Part shown: piece after piece, positions 52,575-61,846 of the stretch
Layout of the letters: each line of letters begins with the position of its first letter
How positions within the stretch are numbered: the stretch's first letter is position 1
From: Ponticaulis sp.
Lineage (GTDB): Bacteria > Pseudomonadota > Alphaproteobacteria > Caulobacterales > Hyphomonadaceae
Direction of reading: 5' to 3'
DNA: 64,000 bases
Assembly (NCBI GenBank): GCA_002701295.1
Contig: NZUJ01000087.1
Span: forward strand, 20,212-84,211
The notes under the pieces: model-generated
Databases searched by the model: none
Seen by the model: only the letters and a program-made list of their open reading frames with translations
Told to the model about the DNA's origin: nothing
Position numbers and translations under genes: made by a program

Positions 52575-53579
52575 TTGTCACAACAGAAATTTTGTCTTTT
52601 CGCGCCGGTGATGGCTGCAGCATTGAGCCTTGGTGCTGTTGCTGAAGAAGTGAAGTCTCCTGCGTTTGATCAGCGGCTGACGGGCTATGACTACCCGTTC
52701 GAAGTACAGACCTATGGCTTTGAAAGCCAGGGCCAGTCACTCGAAATGGCGTATATGCATTTGCCCGCAGAAGAGGGGCGGCCAACGATTGTTCTGCTGC
52801 ATGGCAAGAACTTCAACGGTGCCTATTGGGAAGATACGGCACTGGCGGCCCAGGAAGCGGGCTATGGCGTGGTGATGCCGGACCAGATTGGCTTCGGGAA
52901 ATCATCCAAGCCGACAGACTATCAGTACAGCTTCAGTCAGTTGGCGCTGACCACGCATGAGCTGTTGGACAGTCTGGATGTAGATACGGCGATTGTTGTT
53001 GGCCATTCCATGGGGGGTATGTTGGCGAGCAGATACGCGTTGAGTTATCCAGAGGCGACTGAGAGGCTGATCCTGATCAATCCGATCGGACTGGAAGATT
53101 ATCTCGATTATTCGACCTATCCCTCAATTTCGTCTGCCTATCGGGGACAGTTGAACCAGACGCCTGAGGGCATCATCGCCTATCAAAAACAGAATTATTA
53201 TGACGGTGCCTGGAGTGCCGATTATGAGGCGCTGACTGTGCCGTTGGCTGGATGGACCCGCGGCCCTGACAAAGAGGTGATCGCTTATACAGCGGCGCTC
53301 ACATATGACATGATCCTGACCCAGCCGGTGATTGACGATTTTGAAAACATCTCGGTGCCCACCAGTCTGATCATCGGAACACGGGACACGACAGGGCCCA
53401 ACCGCGCGAATATCCGTCCGGATGTAGACTATGAATTTGGTCGATATGATGAGTTAGGCGCGCGCGCGGCTGCTCTGATCCCTGATTCTGAACTGTTTGA
53501 ACTCGAGGACCTTGGTCATTTGCCGCAGATTGAAGCCTTTGATCGGTTTCTGCCTGTCTTCCTGGAGGCGCTCGACTAA
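52575..53579 (+). CDS. alpha/beta hydrolase
   Basis: 334 residues beginning at TTG 52575 with GGGAG 7 nt upstream. An N-terminal hydrophobic segment (CLFAPVMAAALSLGAVA) looks like a signal. Oxyanion region LLHGKNF, nucleophile elbow VGHSMGGM (Ser145), Asp in GTRDTTG and His in LGHLPQ. Members include 2-hydroxymuconate-semialdehyde hydrolases, haloperoxidase-like and lipase-like enzymes; a specific substrate is not clear. Confidence 0.85.
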   Translation: MSQQKFCLFAPVMAAALSLGAVAEEVKSPAFDQRLTGYDYPFEVQTYGFESQGQSLEMAYMHLPAEEGRPTIVLLHGKNFNGAYWEDTALAAQEAGYGVVMPDQIGFGKSSKPTDYQYSFSQLALTTHELLDSLDVDTAIVVGHSMGGMLASRYALSYPEATERLILINPIGLEDYLDYSTYPSISSAYRGQLNQTPEGIIAYQKQNYYDGAWSADYEALTVPLAGWTRGPDKEVIAYTAALTYDMILTQPVIDDFENISVPTSLIIGTRDTTGPNRANIRPDVDYEFGRYDELGARAAALIPDSELFELEDLGHLPQIEAFDRFLPVFLEALD

Positions 53580-53701
53580 TCACCTGTTCTTGATGGTGAA
53601 AGCCCGGCGAAATGAAGATGCATACGCCAGAATGAGCTTGTTTTGGTCTCACTGACGCCTCAGAAGAGAGAGACAATAGGTTTCAGGGAGCGCGGTCCAA
53701 A

Positions 53702-54355
53702 ATGGTGAATTCTAATCTTCAGGCAGTTATTTGGGATTTTGGCGGCGTGTTTTCGACCTCGCCGTTTGAGGCGTTCACAGGTTACGAAAAAGAGCGTGGT
53801 CTTCCTGAAGATTTCATCCGGCGCATCAATGCGATCAATCCGGACACCAATGCCTGGGCGCGGCTTGAGCGCTCAGAGGTCAACGCCGATGAGTTCGATG
53901 AGTTGTTTGCTGATGAAGCCCGCGCGCAGGGACATCATGTTCCGGGTAAGGATATTCTGGGCCTGCTGTCAGGCGCGATCCGTCCAAAGGTTGTTGAGGC
54001 GCTTCATGCCTGCAAAAATCACTTCAAGGTTGGGTGTATCACAAACAACGCTCCGGTCGGCAAAGGGGCAAGCATGACCTCTGATCCGGAGAAGGCGAAG
54101 CTGGTCGAAGAGATCTTCTCAAGCTTTGACCATGTGATCGAAAGCTCGAAGATCGGGTTGCGAAAGCCAGATCCGAAAATATATGAATTAATGTGTGAGG
54201 CGCTGAATGTTGCGCCCGCAGCGTGTGTGTACCTCGACGACCTCGGGATCAATCTGAAGCCGGCCCGCGCCATGGGGATGACAACCATCAAGGTGCTGAA
54301 TGAGGCCCAGCTTCTGTCTGATCTTTCAGAAGCCACCGGTCTGGACCTTGGATGA
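53702..54355 (+). CDS. HAD-superfamily hydrolase (epoxide hydrolase N-terminal/phosphatase-like)
   Basis: 217 residues. Motif I is IWDFGGVF (nucleophile Asp, but the second position expected to be Asp is Gly). Motif II is CITNNAP, motif III KIGLRKPDPKIYE, and motif IV YLDDLGINLKPARAMGM. This pattern is that of HAD-IA proteins related to soluble epoxide hydrolase N-domains. It overlaps the next gene by 4 bp (ATGA), so the two are coupled. Confidence 0.85.
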   Translation: MVNSNLQAVIWDFGGVFSTSPFEAFTGYEKERGLPEDFIRRINAINPDTNAWARLERSEVNADEFDELFADEARAQGHHVPGKDILGLLSGAIRPKVVEALHACKNHFKVGCITNNAPVGKGASMTSDPEKAKLVEEIFSSFDHVIESSKIGLRKPDPKIYELMCEALNVAPAACVYLDDLGINLKPARAMGMTTIKVLNEAQLLSDLSEATGLDLG

Positions 54356-54954
54356 ACGCATTGCTGACAGTCTCTCGTATGCTCTTGCTCCCACTATTGC
54401 TGGTGAGTCTCGCGGCGTGCGATCTGTCGGAAAAAATTGACACTCAGCCTCTTCGGGAAGCGAGTTCAACGCCTGCGCCTGTGGTCGAAGACGGGGCTGA
54501 ATCTGACGATATAAACGCCCTGCCAGAAGCGGTTATGGCGAAACGCGACGAGATTCTCACCGTTCTGGAAATGGATTCCATCCGGCGGCTGGTGAACCTG
54601 GCTGATGAGTATGACGCCTTCCGTTCAAACTATGGCGATCTGCGCCATTATGATCACTGGTATATCCTGAAGCGTGCCGGCATTGACCCAATTCTGGCGA
54701 CCAAAATAATCCTGGCAGAGCCTTATGGCGTTAAAGATTTCGGAGCAGAAAAGTACTATATTTGGCCAGCTTTTGCTGCGCGATCGGTCGAGGATCTGGA
54801 TTTTTCGAGATTGTCATTTTCAGAGCGGGTACGACTGCAGGAGCTGCTTGGAGAAGATGGTCTTGCGCGCTTGCAGGCGGGTGAATCTTATCCTGGATTC
54901 CGACTTGCGATTCGACAGGACGGGACTTGGGTCTATCTTCTTCAGGATAACTGA
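54352..54954 (+). CDS. hypothetical lipoprotein
   Basis: 200 residues; signal ending SLAACD with Cys23 as lipidation site. The mature part has no recognised family: acidic near the N-terminus, then two helices. It starts within the stop of the HAD gene and ends just before phhB, so the three are probably one transcript. Confidence 0.65.
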   Translation: MNALLTVSRMLLLPLLLVSLAACDLSEKIDTQPLREASSTPAPVVEDGAESDDINALPEAVMAKRDEILTVLEMDSIRRLVNLADEYDAFRSNYGDLRHYDHWYILKRAGIDPILATKIILAEPYGVKDFGAEKYYIWPAFAARSVEDLDFSRLSFSERVRLQELLGEDGLARLQAGESYPGFRLAIRQDGTWVYLLQDN

Positions 54955-54966
54955 GGAGGAAAAGAT

Positions 54967-55245
54967 ATGAGTGCGTTCGGAGCAGAAGCAGCCGCAAAAT
55001 GCCTGCCGCTTTGGGCCGTCGCGGAGAATGGTAAAGCCATCACGCGCAGCTTCAAATTTGACGATTTCAATGAAGCCTTCGGGTTCATGACACGCGTCGC
55101 CCTGATGGCCGACAAAATGGATCACCATCCCGAATGGTTCAACGTCTATAACAAGGTAGACGTGACCCTCACCACGCATGATGCGGGCGATGTAACTGAG
55201 AAAGACATGGAGATGGCAAGCTTCATGGATGAAGTGGCGCGCTAG
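54967..55245 (+). CDS. phhB: 4a-hydroxytetrahydrobiopterin dehydratase (pterin-4a-carbinolamine dehydratase)
   Basis: 92 residues with the signature [23 protein letters not shown] (His53, His54 and His71). Regenerates tetrahydrobiopterin-type cofactors, e.g. for phenylalanine hydroxylase, or acts in folate/molybdopterin metabolism. GAGGA ribosome site ahead. No phenylalanine hydroxylase is in the window. Confidence 0.95.
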   Translation: MSAFGAEAAAKCLPLWAVAENGKAITRSFKFDDFNEAFGFMTRVALMADKMDHHPEWFNVYNKVDVTLTTHDAGDVTEKDMEMASFMDEVAR

Positions 55246-55249
55246 GGAA

Positions 55250-55696
55250 TCAATCCAATTCGAATCCGTAAAGGGCATCTCTGAGCTCGGCTTCTGATAG
55301 CGGGCAATGCCATTGGTATTCGTCGGCCTTCAGAGAGCCATTCTCGATTTCGGTCGCGAAGACCAGATATGTTTGTCCTGCCACAGGGGTTTCATAGAAC
55401 CCGTCGAACCGACCTTGGTTGTGCCAGACTGTCCGGTTCTCGAGCTTGCGCGCGTTCTTGAAACTTTCAAGAACGATGAACTCACTTTTGTGAAGCGTAT
55501 CCCAGACAATTCCATTGTCAGACCGTTCTTCGGCATAGAGCTCGGTATGAAGTGTATAACCTTTGAAGACTATTTCGCTGTCTGCCACGCGCTTGAGAAT
55601 GCCTTCAATCGACGTGTCGCATATCGGTCCGGCTAATCGGTCCGCATTAGCAGCAGGCGAAAATACCAATATCAGGATGAAGACCATCAATCGCAT
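55250..55696 (-). CDS. small exported protein with NTR/TIMP-like pattern
   Basis: 148 residues; signal sequence of about 18 residues. The mature part begins near Cys (PICDTSIEGILKRVADSEIVFKGYTLH), has V-type strands (FIVLESFKN; NRTVWHN), GQTYLVFATE, and a C-terminal WHCPLSEAELRDAL. This Cys-x..AD.VF.G...G..YLV.A...C layout resembles bacterial NTR-type (TIMP-like) domains. Assignment from pattern only. Confidence 0.45.
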   Translation of the reverse strand: MRLMVFILILVFSPAANADRLAGPICDTSIEGILKRVADSEIVFKGYTLHTELYAEERSDNGIVWDTLHKSEFIVLESFKNARKLENRTVWHNQGRFDGFYETPVAGQTYLVFATEIENGSLKADEYQWHCPLSEAELRDALYGFELD

Positions 55697-55839
55697 GTTT
55701 GACGTCTAGCAGAGAATTCTGTCGAGAACGAACAGATTCGACCGGCAACTCGGCCATCGGACAATGTGAACCTGTTCGCCCATTGCCAAAATGCGAGTGA
55801 GCTATACTGTCCGCCCGAAACAGACGGGAGAACAGAGAC

Positions 55840-56610
55840 ATGGGTCGCGTAGACGGAAAAATGGCTATCGTAACAGGTGGCGCGCAAGGGCTTGGACGAG
55901 CGATTTCGCTGATGCTGGCGAAAGAAGGCGCGAAGGTTATGGTGACCGATCTCAATGAAGAAGGCGCCGCCGAAACGGCAGCTCTGATCAATGAGATGAA
56001 GCCGGGTATGGCCTGGTCCATGCAGCACGACGTGACCGATGAAGAGCGTTGGCAGGATGTGGTAACGGCCTCCGTAGAGGAAATGGGCGGGCTCAACGTT
56101 CTGGTCAATAATGCCGGGATCGGCGCTGGCGGAACTGTGGAAGATCTGCCGCTTGAGACGTTCAAAAAAGTGATGGATGTGGATGTCGATTCCATCTTTC
56201 TGGGTTGCAAGTACGCAATCCCGGCCATGGCAGACTCTGCGCCAGGCTCGATCGTGAACATCTCCTCGATTGCCGGCCTGATCGCCAGCGGAAATTACGT
56301 GGCGTACAACACAGCGAAAGCCGGTGCCTGGATGATCTCGAAATCCGTGGCGCTGCACTGCGCGAAGCGGAAGAATGGTATTCGGTGCAATTCCGTACAC
56401 CCGACCTTCATCGACACGCCTATTCTCGACCGTACCAAGGAAATGTTTGGCGCCGATGAGGCGCTGGCCAAGTTGGCGCGTCAGGTTCCGCTCGGCAAAG
56501 TGGGTGAGCCGGATGATGTGGCTTATGCGGTGCTGTATCTGGCGTCTGACGAAAGCAAGTTCGTTACTGGGGCTGAGCTGAAAGTGGATGGCGGCATTTC
56601 GGCGATGTAA
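55840..56610 (+). CDS. short-chain dehydrogenase/reductase
   Basis: 256 residues, classical SDR. NAD(P)-binding TGGAQGLG (12-19), NNAG (90-93), catalytic Ser142/143 and YNTAK with Tyr156 and Lys160. Reduction or oxidation of a hydroxy/keto substrate, which could be a cyclic alcohol or hydroxyacyl compound. Asp37 in VTDLNEE suggests preference for NAD(H). Preceded by a GGGAG ribosome site. Confidence 0.92.
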   Translation: MGRVDGKMAIVTGGAQGLGRAISLMLAKEGAKVMVTDLNEEGAAETAALINEMKPGMAWSMQHDVTDEERWQDVVTASVEEMGGLNVLVNNAGIGAGGTVEDLPLETFKKVMDVDVDSIFLGCKYAIPAMADSAPGSIVNISSIAGLIASGNYVAYNTAKAGAWMISKSVALHCAKRKNGIRCNSVHPTFIDTPILDRTKEMFGADEALAKLARQVPLGKVGEPDDVAYAVLYLASDESKFVTGAELKVDGGISAM

Positions 56611-56748
56611 TCGCTTCATCCGTTTGGCTTTCCGGGATTTCGACGTCTTTCATTCGTGGCGACCTACGCGGTCTATGCCAGAAACAAAACTGGACGAGCG
56701 GCGTTTGGCGACTAATGTTTCTGAACAGAGAAGTTAAAGGAGTCGCGC

Positions 56749-57417
56749 GTGACCGGGTTTCTGAAGGGCGTCATCAAATTCCAGAATGAAGTTTATCCGA
56801 GCAAGCAGGACTTGTTCGAACGACTGGCGCAAGGACAGTCCCCTGAGGCCCTGTTCGTCGCCTGTTCGGACTCGCGCGTTGAAACGGCGATGATCACCCA
56901 GACCGACCCCGGTGAACTGTTCATCATGCGCAATGCGGGCAATATTGTGCCACCACATACCAGCCAGACAGGCGGCATGACGGCGACTCTGGAGTTTGCC
57001 ATGCGGGTTCTGGATGTGCCGCACATTGTGGTGTGCGGACACACCGAATGCGGCGCGATGAAGGGCATTATGAACCTGGATGCGATTTCCCATCTGCCGC
57101 ATGTCAGCGAATGGCTTGGCTATTCGCAAGGTGCCAAGGATGTGGTGGACGAAATCGCGGCTGATAAATCAGACGAAGAACGCATGGAGCTTTTGCTTCA
57201 GGAAAATGTGAAGCTCCAGCTCCAGCATTTGCGGACGCATCCTTCGGTGCTGCGCAAGCTCGCCAAGGGAACGCTGACGCTGCATGGTTGGGTCTACAAC
57301 ATCAAGACAGGTGTTGTTTCCGCCTGGGATGAAGCAGATGGCCGGTTCGAGCGCGTGGATGAACGCTATGCGGACCTTGCCGCCGAAGTCGCAAAAGGTT
57401 CAGCCTGCGACCATTGA
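56749..57417 (+). CDS. can: beta-class carbonic anhydrase
   Basis: 222 residues. Starts GTG 56749 with AAAGGAG ahead. Zinc ligands Cys39, His98, Cys101 with Asp41-Ser42-Arg43 (ACSDSRVE and VVCGHTECGAM). Interconverts CO2 and bicarbonate in the cytosol. It meets the next gene's stop directly: 57417 and 57418 are adjacent, so they are convergent with no spacer. Confidence 0.96.
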   Translation: MTGFLKGVIKFQNEVYPSKQDLFERLAQGQSPEALFVACSDSRVETAMITQTDPGELFIMRNAGNIVPPHTSQTGGMTATLEFAMRVLDVPHIVVCGHTECGAMKGIMNLDAISHLPHVSEWLGYSQGAKDVVDEIAADKSDEERMELLLQENVKLQLQHLRTHPSVLRKLAKGTLTLHGWVYNIKTGVVSAWDEADGRFERVDERYADLAAEVAKGSACDH

Positions 57418-57873
57418 TCAGGTATAGGTGTGAACCAGAACAGCAGAGATTGTGACTTCTGCGACGCCCCGGCCAAACAATCTGTCTGCTTCGCGCTGAA
57501 GACGTGCACCGAGAACATCAAGATCCGGCACGTCACCGACATGATAACTCATGGCGATATAGCCGTGGACAGCGCGGCGCAAAGCATCGCGGACGCGCGG
57601 CATCTGTTTCATCGCACTAGCACGCAGCTTATCGTCCTTGATGTCGACTCCGGCATCGACGGCGATCATGGAATCGAAGCTGCCACGATCACTCGCAATC
57701 GGCGCGTGAAGACCGGTGACTGAGAAATAAGTTGATGACCCGGTGATGCGGGCGGCATTCTTGTCGACGGGTGCTTCTGCCGTCGTGCCTCCACCAGCGG
57801 CATATGCCTCTGAGAGAACCGACGGCATCAGCAGGAGCGCACACAGAGTGAGATGAGCGAGTTTGATCTTCAT
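57418..57873 (-). CDS. small exported protein, FliL-like C-terminus
   Basis: 151 residues with Sec signal (LLLMPSVLSEAYAAG). The C-terminal half MPRVRDALRRAVHGY, LGARLQREADRLFG, VTISAVLVHT resembles FliL (PRVRDAL..., LR..L...., V..VLLT). The N-terminal transmembrane helix of FliL is not seen, and no flagellar gene is near. Likely exported paralogue of unknown role. Confidence 0.45.
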   Translation of the reverse strand: MKIKLAHLTLCALLLMPSVLSEAYAAGGGTTAEAPVDKNAARITGSSTYFSVTGLHAPIASDRGSFDSMIAVDAGVDIKDDKLRASAMKQMPRVRDALRRAVHGYIAMSYHVGDVPDLDVLGARLQREADRLFGRGVAEVTISAVLVHTYT

Positions 57874-57920
57874 GGGTAAAAGTCTAACCGATCTGCGTTA
57901 AAGGCTTTACCGCAGAAGGC

Positions 57921-58841
57921 TCAGGTTTTCGGCTTTTCCGGTAAGAGACTGTTAAACTCAAAAACAGCCGGGTCGTGGAGGTGCGACGGCCGGACATGAG
58001 ACAGCGCATGGGCCATTTTGGCTTTGCGCCCCGGGTTTTTCGCCTCCCAGCCGCGCAGCATGTCTTTCATCAGCATACGTTGAAGCCCATCCTGTGATCC
58101 GCAAAGCGTGCAGGGAATTATGGGGAAGTTCATACCGCTCGCGAATTTTTCGATATCAGCTTCTTCAGATCGGATGAGCGGGCGGAGCACCATGACATCG
58201 CCCTCATCATTCAGAAGCTTTGGCGGCATGCCGGCGAGACGCCCACCATGGAAGAGGTTCATGAAAAAGGTTTCAAGCGCATCATCAAGGTGGTGGCCAA
58301 GAACAATAGCGTCGCATTTTTCTTCACGGGCAATGCGATAGAGAATGCCCCGGCGCAGGCGCGAACAGAGCGCACAATAGGTTTTGGTTTCGGGCACCTT
58401 GTCGGTGACGATGGAATACGTGTCTTCAGTCTCGATCCGGTAAGGGACTTCAAGGCCATCGAGATAATTGGGCAGCACATCTTTCGGAAAGCCCGGCTGA
58501 ACCTGATCCAAGTTGCAGGCCAGAAGCTCTGCCTGAATGGCGCCGAGATATTTGAGTTCCAGAAGGATGGACAAGAGAGCGTAGCTGTCTTTCCCGCCTG
58601 ACAGGCAGATCAGCCATTTAGCTGGTGCATCACGGGATGTGGATGTATCCAGCCCGTAAGTCTGAATGGTTTCGAGCGCTTCACGCACCAGCCGTTTGCG
58701 GGTCTTCTTGAAGGACACACTATCAGGTGCGGTCGCATAGACGTTACGAAAGCTCTTTTCGACGTCAAGCACGGTTACCGCGCCGCGAATAGTGCGGGTG
58801 GGCTTGGTTGTGTCGGGAAGGTCGGGGGTGAAGGTGTCCAC
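57921..58841 (-). CDS. ttcA: tRNA 2-thiocytidine(32) synthetase TtcA
   Basis: About 306 residues. PP-loop SGGKDS (81-86) for ATP, CALC (156-159) and later CTLC for the Fe-S cluster. Uses a thiol donor to form s2C32 in tRNA. The GTG at 58841 has AGGAG 7 nt ahead and the family length; the extension to 59021 lacks resemblance. Divergent from yggT through nearly 300 bp with no other gene. Confidence 0.92.
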   Translation of the reverse strand: MDTFTPDLPDTTKPTRTIRGAVTVLDVEKSFRNVYATAPDSVSFKKTRKRLVREALETIQTYGLDTSTSRDAPAKWLICLSGGKDSYALLSILLELKYLGAIQAELLACNLDQVQPGFPKDVLPNYLDGLEVPYRIETEDTYSIVTDKVPETKTYCALCSRLRRGILYRIAREEKCDAIVLGHHLDDALETFFMNLFHGGRLAGMPPKLLNDEGDVMVLRPLIRSEEADIEKFASGMNFPIIPCTLCGSQDGLQRMLMKDMLRGWEAKNPGRKAKMAHALSHVRPSHLHDPAVFEFNSLLPEKPKT

Positions 58842-59137
58842 AAACAGCTCCTGTGTGAGTGGCGTCCCTACAGGAAAACAGGGGCGATGGCTATGGGGAG
58901 TGTCTTTGCGTGAACCCCAAAAAGGACCGACCGGCAAGTGTGTGTGAGGATACGCCGAATGGCGCAGCCGGTCGGCCTGGGAGTTGGAAACGGATAAAGG
59001 CAGGTCGTGCCTGAATGGCACTTAAACGGCTTGTTCAGCTTGGCCGTTCACACTGATAAAAATGCAGTGTAAGGCAGGCATATTGCCTTTTCCCGGCGCT
59101 TCGCTGTAGGGAAGCTTTAAAACGAGGGCTGAGACAA
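58842..59137. other. 296-bp divergent intergenic region
   Basis: No gene or known motif. AT-rich stretches near 59045-59130 should hold the yggT-folD promoter. Confidence 0.4.
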
Positions 59138-59437
59138 ATGAGCTATCCGGTCTATTGGCTGATCCACAATATCATCTTTCTGTTTCAGATCGTGATTTTC
59201 ATCTATCTGGTCACGCGACTGCTCATCCAGTTCGACGTGGTGAACAGCTATAATCAGCTGGTGCAATTCATTCTGAAATTCGGTGCGGCCATTGTTGAGC
59301 CGGCGCTGGCGCCAATCCGTCGGTTTGTGCCGCCGATCAACGGAATTGATCTATCGCCGATTATTCTTCTTCTTGGGCTTGGCTTCATCGATCTGGTCTT
59401 CGCGCAACTGCTCGTCAAATATCAGCTGCTGGGATAA
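59138..59437 (+). CDS. yggT: YggT family membrane protein
   Basis: 99 residues; two hydrophobic stretches (about 7-30 and 69-92) with the intervening [19 protein letters not shown], the YggT signature. Possibly involved in cell division or osmotic tolerance. Followed after 5 bp by folD. Confidence 0.92.
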   Translation: MSYPVYWLIHNIIFLFQIVIFIYLVTRLLIQFDVVNSYNQLVQFILKFGAAIVEPALAPIRRFVPPINGIDLSPIILLLGLGFIDLVFAQLLVKYQLLG

Positions 59438-59442
59438 GCCGA

Positions 59443-60327
59443 ATGTCCGCCGACCTGATTTCCGGAAAAGAAATCGCCGCGAAACTGCGTGAAGATGTGG
59501 CGGCTGAAGTCGCTGAAATCAAAAAGGCGCATGGGTTCACACCGGGGCTTGCCGTTGTGCTGGTCGGTGAGGATCCGGCGAGCCAGATCTATGTTCGCAA
59601 CAAGGGCAAGATGACCGAAGAAGCCGGGATGAACTCCTTCACCCACCGGCTGCCCGAAGATGCGTCGCAGGATCAGGTCGAGGCGCTCCTCGAACAATTG
59701 AACGCCGATGACACGGTGGATGGCATTCTTCTGCAACTGCCATTGCCCAGGCATTTGAATGAGCCGGACGCGATTGCGAAAATCTCACCAGACAAGGATG
59801 TCGATGGCCTGACCGAGGCATCTGCGGGGCGTTTGTCGCTTGGAAAGCCGGGCATTCGTCCGTGTACTCCAGCGGGGTGTGTCATCCTCGCAAAACATGC
59901 GCTGGGCGATGACCTGTCGGGCAAGAATGTCGTCGTGATCGGGCGGTCTATCCTGGTGGGCAAACCCGCCGCGCTTTTGTTTCTCGAACAGAATTGCACA
60001 ATCACGATTGCCCATTCGCGAACGAAGGATTTGCCAGAGGTGTGCCGGAGCGCGGACATTCTGGTTGCGGCTGTTGGTCGACCGAAATTTGTCCAGGCCG
60101 ATTGGGTAAAGCCCGGCGCGTGCGTGATCGATGTTGGTATCAATCGTATTCCTGCCCCTGAGAAGGGTGAGGGTAAAACCCGCGTGGTGGGTGATGTTGA
60201 TTTTGCCACCGCGAAAGAGGTTGCAGGCCAGATCACGCCGGTTCCGGGATCTGTCGGCCCGATGACGATTGCCGGCCTGTTGGTGAATACGGTGACTGCC
60301 GCGAAACTGCGACGCGGTTTGGGCTAG
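59443..60327 (+). CDS. folD: methylenetetrahydrofolate dehydrogenase/cyclohydrolase
   Basis: 294 residues. Bifunctional: oxidises 5,10-methylene-THF and hydrolyses 5,10-methenyl-THF, feeding 10-formyl-THF, the co-substrate of PurH (3.1-4.8 kb). Tyr50 and Lys54 in [36 protein letters not shown], and C-terminal [16 protein letters not shown]. Cotranscribed with yggT. Confidence 0.97.
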   Translation: MSADLISGKEIAAKLREDVAAEVAEIKKAHGFTPGLAVVLVGEDPASQIYVRNKGKMTEEAGMNSFTHRLPEDASQDQVEALLEQLNADDTVDGILLQLPLPRHLNEPDAIAKISPDKDVDGLTEASAGRLSLGKPGIRPCTPAGCVILAKHALGDDLSGKNVVVIGRSILVGKPAALLFLEQNCTITIAHSRTKDLPEVCRSADILVAAVGRPKFVQADWVKPGACVIDVGINRIPAPEKGEGKTRVVGDVDFATAKEVAGQITPVPGSVGPMTIAGLLVNTVTAAKLRRGLG

Positions 60328-60410
60328 TTTGTCGTTTCTGCATTCGCGTGCGTGAGCACGTAACATGTTCCACCAGATCCCCACGTGTATGGTGATGAGC
60401 GAGGCGGTTG

Positions 60411-60665
60411 ATGTCCCAGCCATTCAAACCCGTTCCGACTGAGTTGTTCGAGACGCTATGGGAGCATCAGCAGGGCCTGTGCGCGCTGTGTGCCAAGCCC
60501 ATGCCGAAACACCGGTTCGAACTGGCACATGCTCGGCTCTGGGCGAAGTGGCGACCGACATATGACCATATTATTCCCCGCTCCAAAGGGGGGCGCGACG
60601 TGCCCGACAACCTGCAGCTGGCCCATGCAATATGCAATAAAATCAAGGGAAACCGGATTAAATAG
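60411..60665 (+). CDS. small HNH endonuclease-domain protein
   Basis: About 84 residues, compact HNH fold: CALC near the N-terminus, DHIIPRSKGGRD as the core, and HAICNKIKGNR at the end. Nuclease of phage/homing type or a housekeeping DNA-processing protein; no mobile element around it. The ATG at 60411 is preferred over the TTG at 60408. Confidence 0.88.
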   Translation: MSQPFKPVPTELFETLWEHQQGLCALCAKPMPKHRFELAHARLWAKWRPTYDHIIPRSKGGRDVPDNLQLAHAICNKIKGNRIK

Positions 60666-60739
60666 CCGGTTCTTTCTCTCTTCCGACGCGTGTGGAATGA
60701 AACTTGCGTTCTCCTGAAAGACGAATTCGGGAGATGACC

Positions 60740-61837
60740 ATGATCACAGCGAAACAGCGTTTTAATTCCCTGACCGGGCTCAGATTTCTGCTCGCGATCT
60801 GGATCGCCTATTTTCACGTTGGTCACATGTATGACCATAATGGTTTCGGCGCCTTGCCGATCCTTGAACTCGGCGTTGCCCGTGTGGATGTCTTCTTCGT
60901 TTTGTCGGGCTTTGTGCTGACCCACATCTACTGGGCCAATAGAGACAGACCGTTTGGCTTCGGGGATTTCATGCTGGCACGAATGGCCCGGATTTATCCG
61001 CTCTATATTGTCGCGCTGAGCGTTATTCTTGGATATCTGACGCTGGGTCTGCTGATGGGCAAGGGTGAGGAGTTGTCAGGCTATACGCCGACTGGCCTGT
61101 TCGCCAATATGTTCATGCTGCAATCCATCGGCTTTGTTGATGCGGGGATGTGGAACTTTCCTGCCTGGGCAATCAGCGCCGAGTTTGCGGGCTATCTGGC
61201 CTTTCCGTTATTCCTTTGGCTTGCGACCAAAATGAAGGATAACCCATTTGCGTTCTTCCTTCTGACGCTCGCGAATGTGTTCGTCATCGATCAGCTGATG
61301 GGCCGTTTTATGGGTCATCAGATGGCGGAATCGACCATGTCTGGTGGCTTCCTTCGTGGTGCAGCGGTGATGTTGGTCGGAGTTGGTGCACGCGTCGCGT
61401 TCGAAAAATTCGAGATGAGCTCTTTCCGTGCGGGACTGTTTGCGGCGGGCGGGGCAATTTGCGCTATTCTTGCAGCGGTCAATCATCTGGGAACAGCGTT
61501 TGTGGCCTATGGTGGCGCGCTGATTATTCTGGGGCTCGCGCGGATTGACGCGCATGGCAAGTCGACGACTTTGTCTCGCCCGACCATGTGTATGCTGGGC
61601 GGCTGGTCTTATGCGATCTTCATCCTTCACGTCCCGATTTTCATGATCATGAAGAACGCGCTGGATGTGATCGGGATGCCGCTTCAGGTGAATGCGCTGA
61701 CATCACTCGGATTTACAGCGGTGGTCGTTGCTGTTGCCTATCCGGTGCACAAGCTCATTGAAGAGCCTTGCCGCAATTTCATCCGCAATGGATGGGACCG
61801 TCGTCAGGCTGACAAACTGGCAGAGACGCAGGCCTAG
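60740..61837 (+). CDS. acyltransferase-3 family membrane protein
   Basis: About 365 residues with ten helices. Motifs TGLRFLLAIWIAYFHVGH (catalytic His) and VDVFFVLSGFVLTHIYW, ending in LIEEPCRNFIR. An integral membrane O-acyltransferase of the NodX/OafA type without an SGNH domain, probably modifying an envelope glycan. GGGAG at 60728 sets the start at 60740. Confidence 0.88.
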   Translation: MITAKQRFNSLTGLRFLLAIWIAYFHVGHMYDHNGFGALPILELGVARVDVFFVLSGFVLTHIYWANRDRPFGFGDFMLARMARIYPLYIVALSVILGYLTLGLLMGKGEELSGYTPTGLFANMFMLQSIGFVDAGMWNFPAWAISAEFAGYLAFPLFLWLATKMKDNPFAFFLLTLANVFVIDQLMGRFMGHQMAESTMSGGFLRGAAVMLVGVGARVAFEKFEMSSFRAGLFAAGGAICAILAAVNHLGTAFVAYGGALIILGLARIDAHGKSTTLSRPTMCMLGGWSYAIFILHVPIFMIMKNALDVIGMPLQVNALTSLGFTAVVVAVAYPVHKLIEEPCRNFIRNGWDRRQADKLAETQA

Positions 61838-61846
61838 CCTGCGCTT

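Noticed and set aside
60411..60665. HNH gene as part of a mobile element or restriction system
   Set aside because: It is flanked by folD and an acyltransferase gene with no integrase, repeats or methyltransferase.
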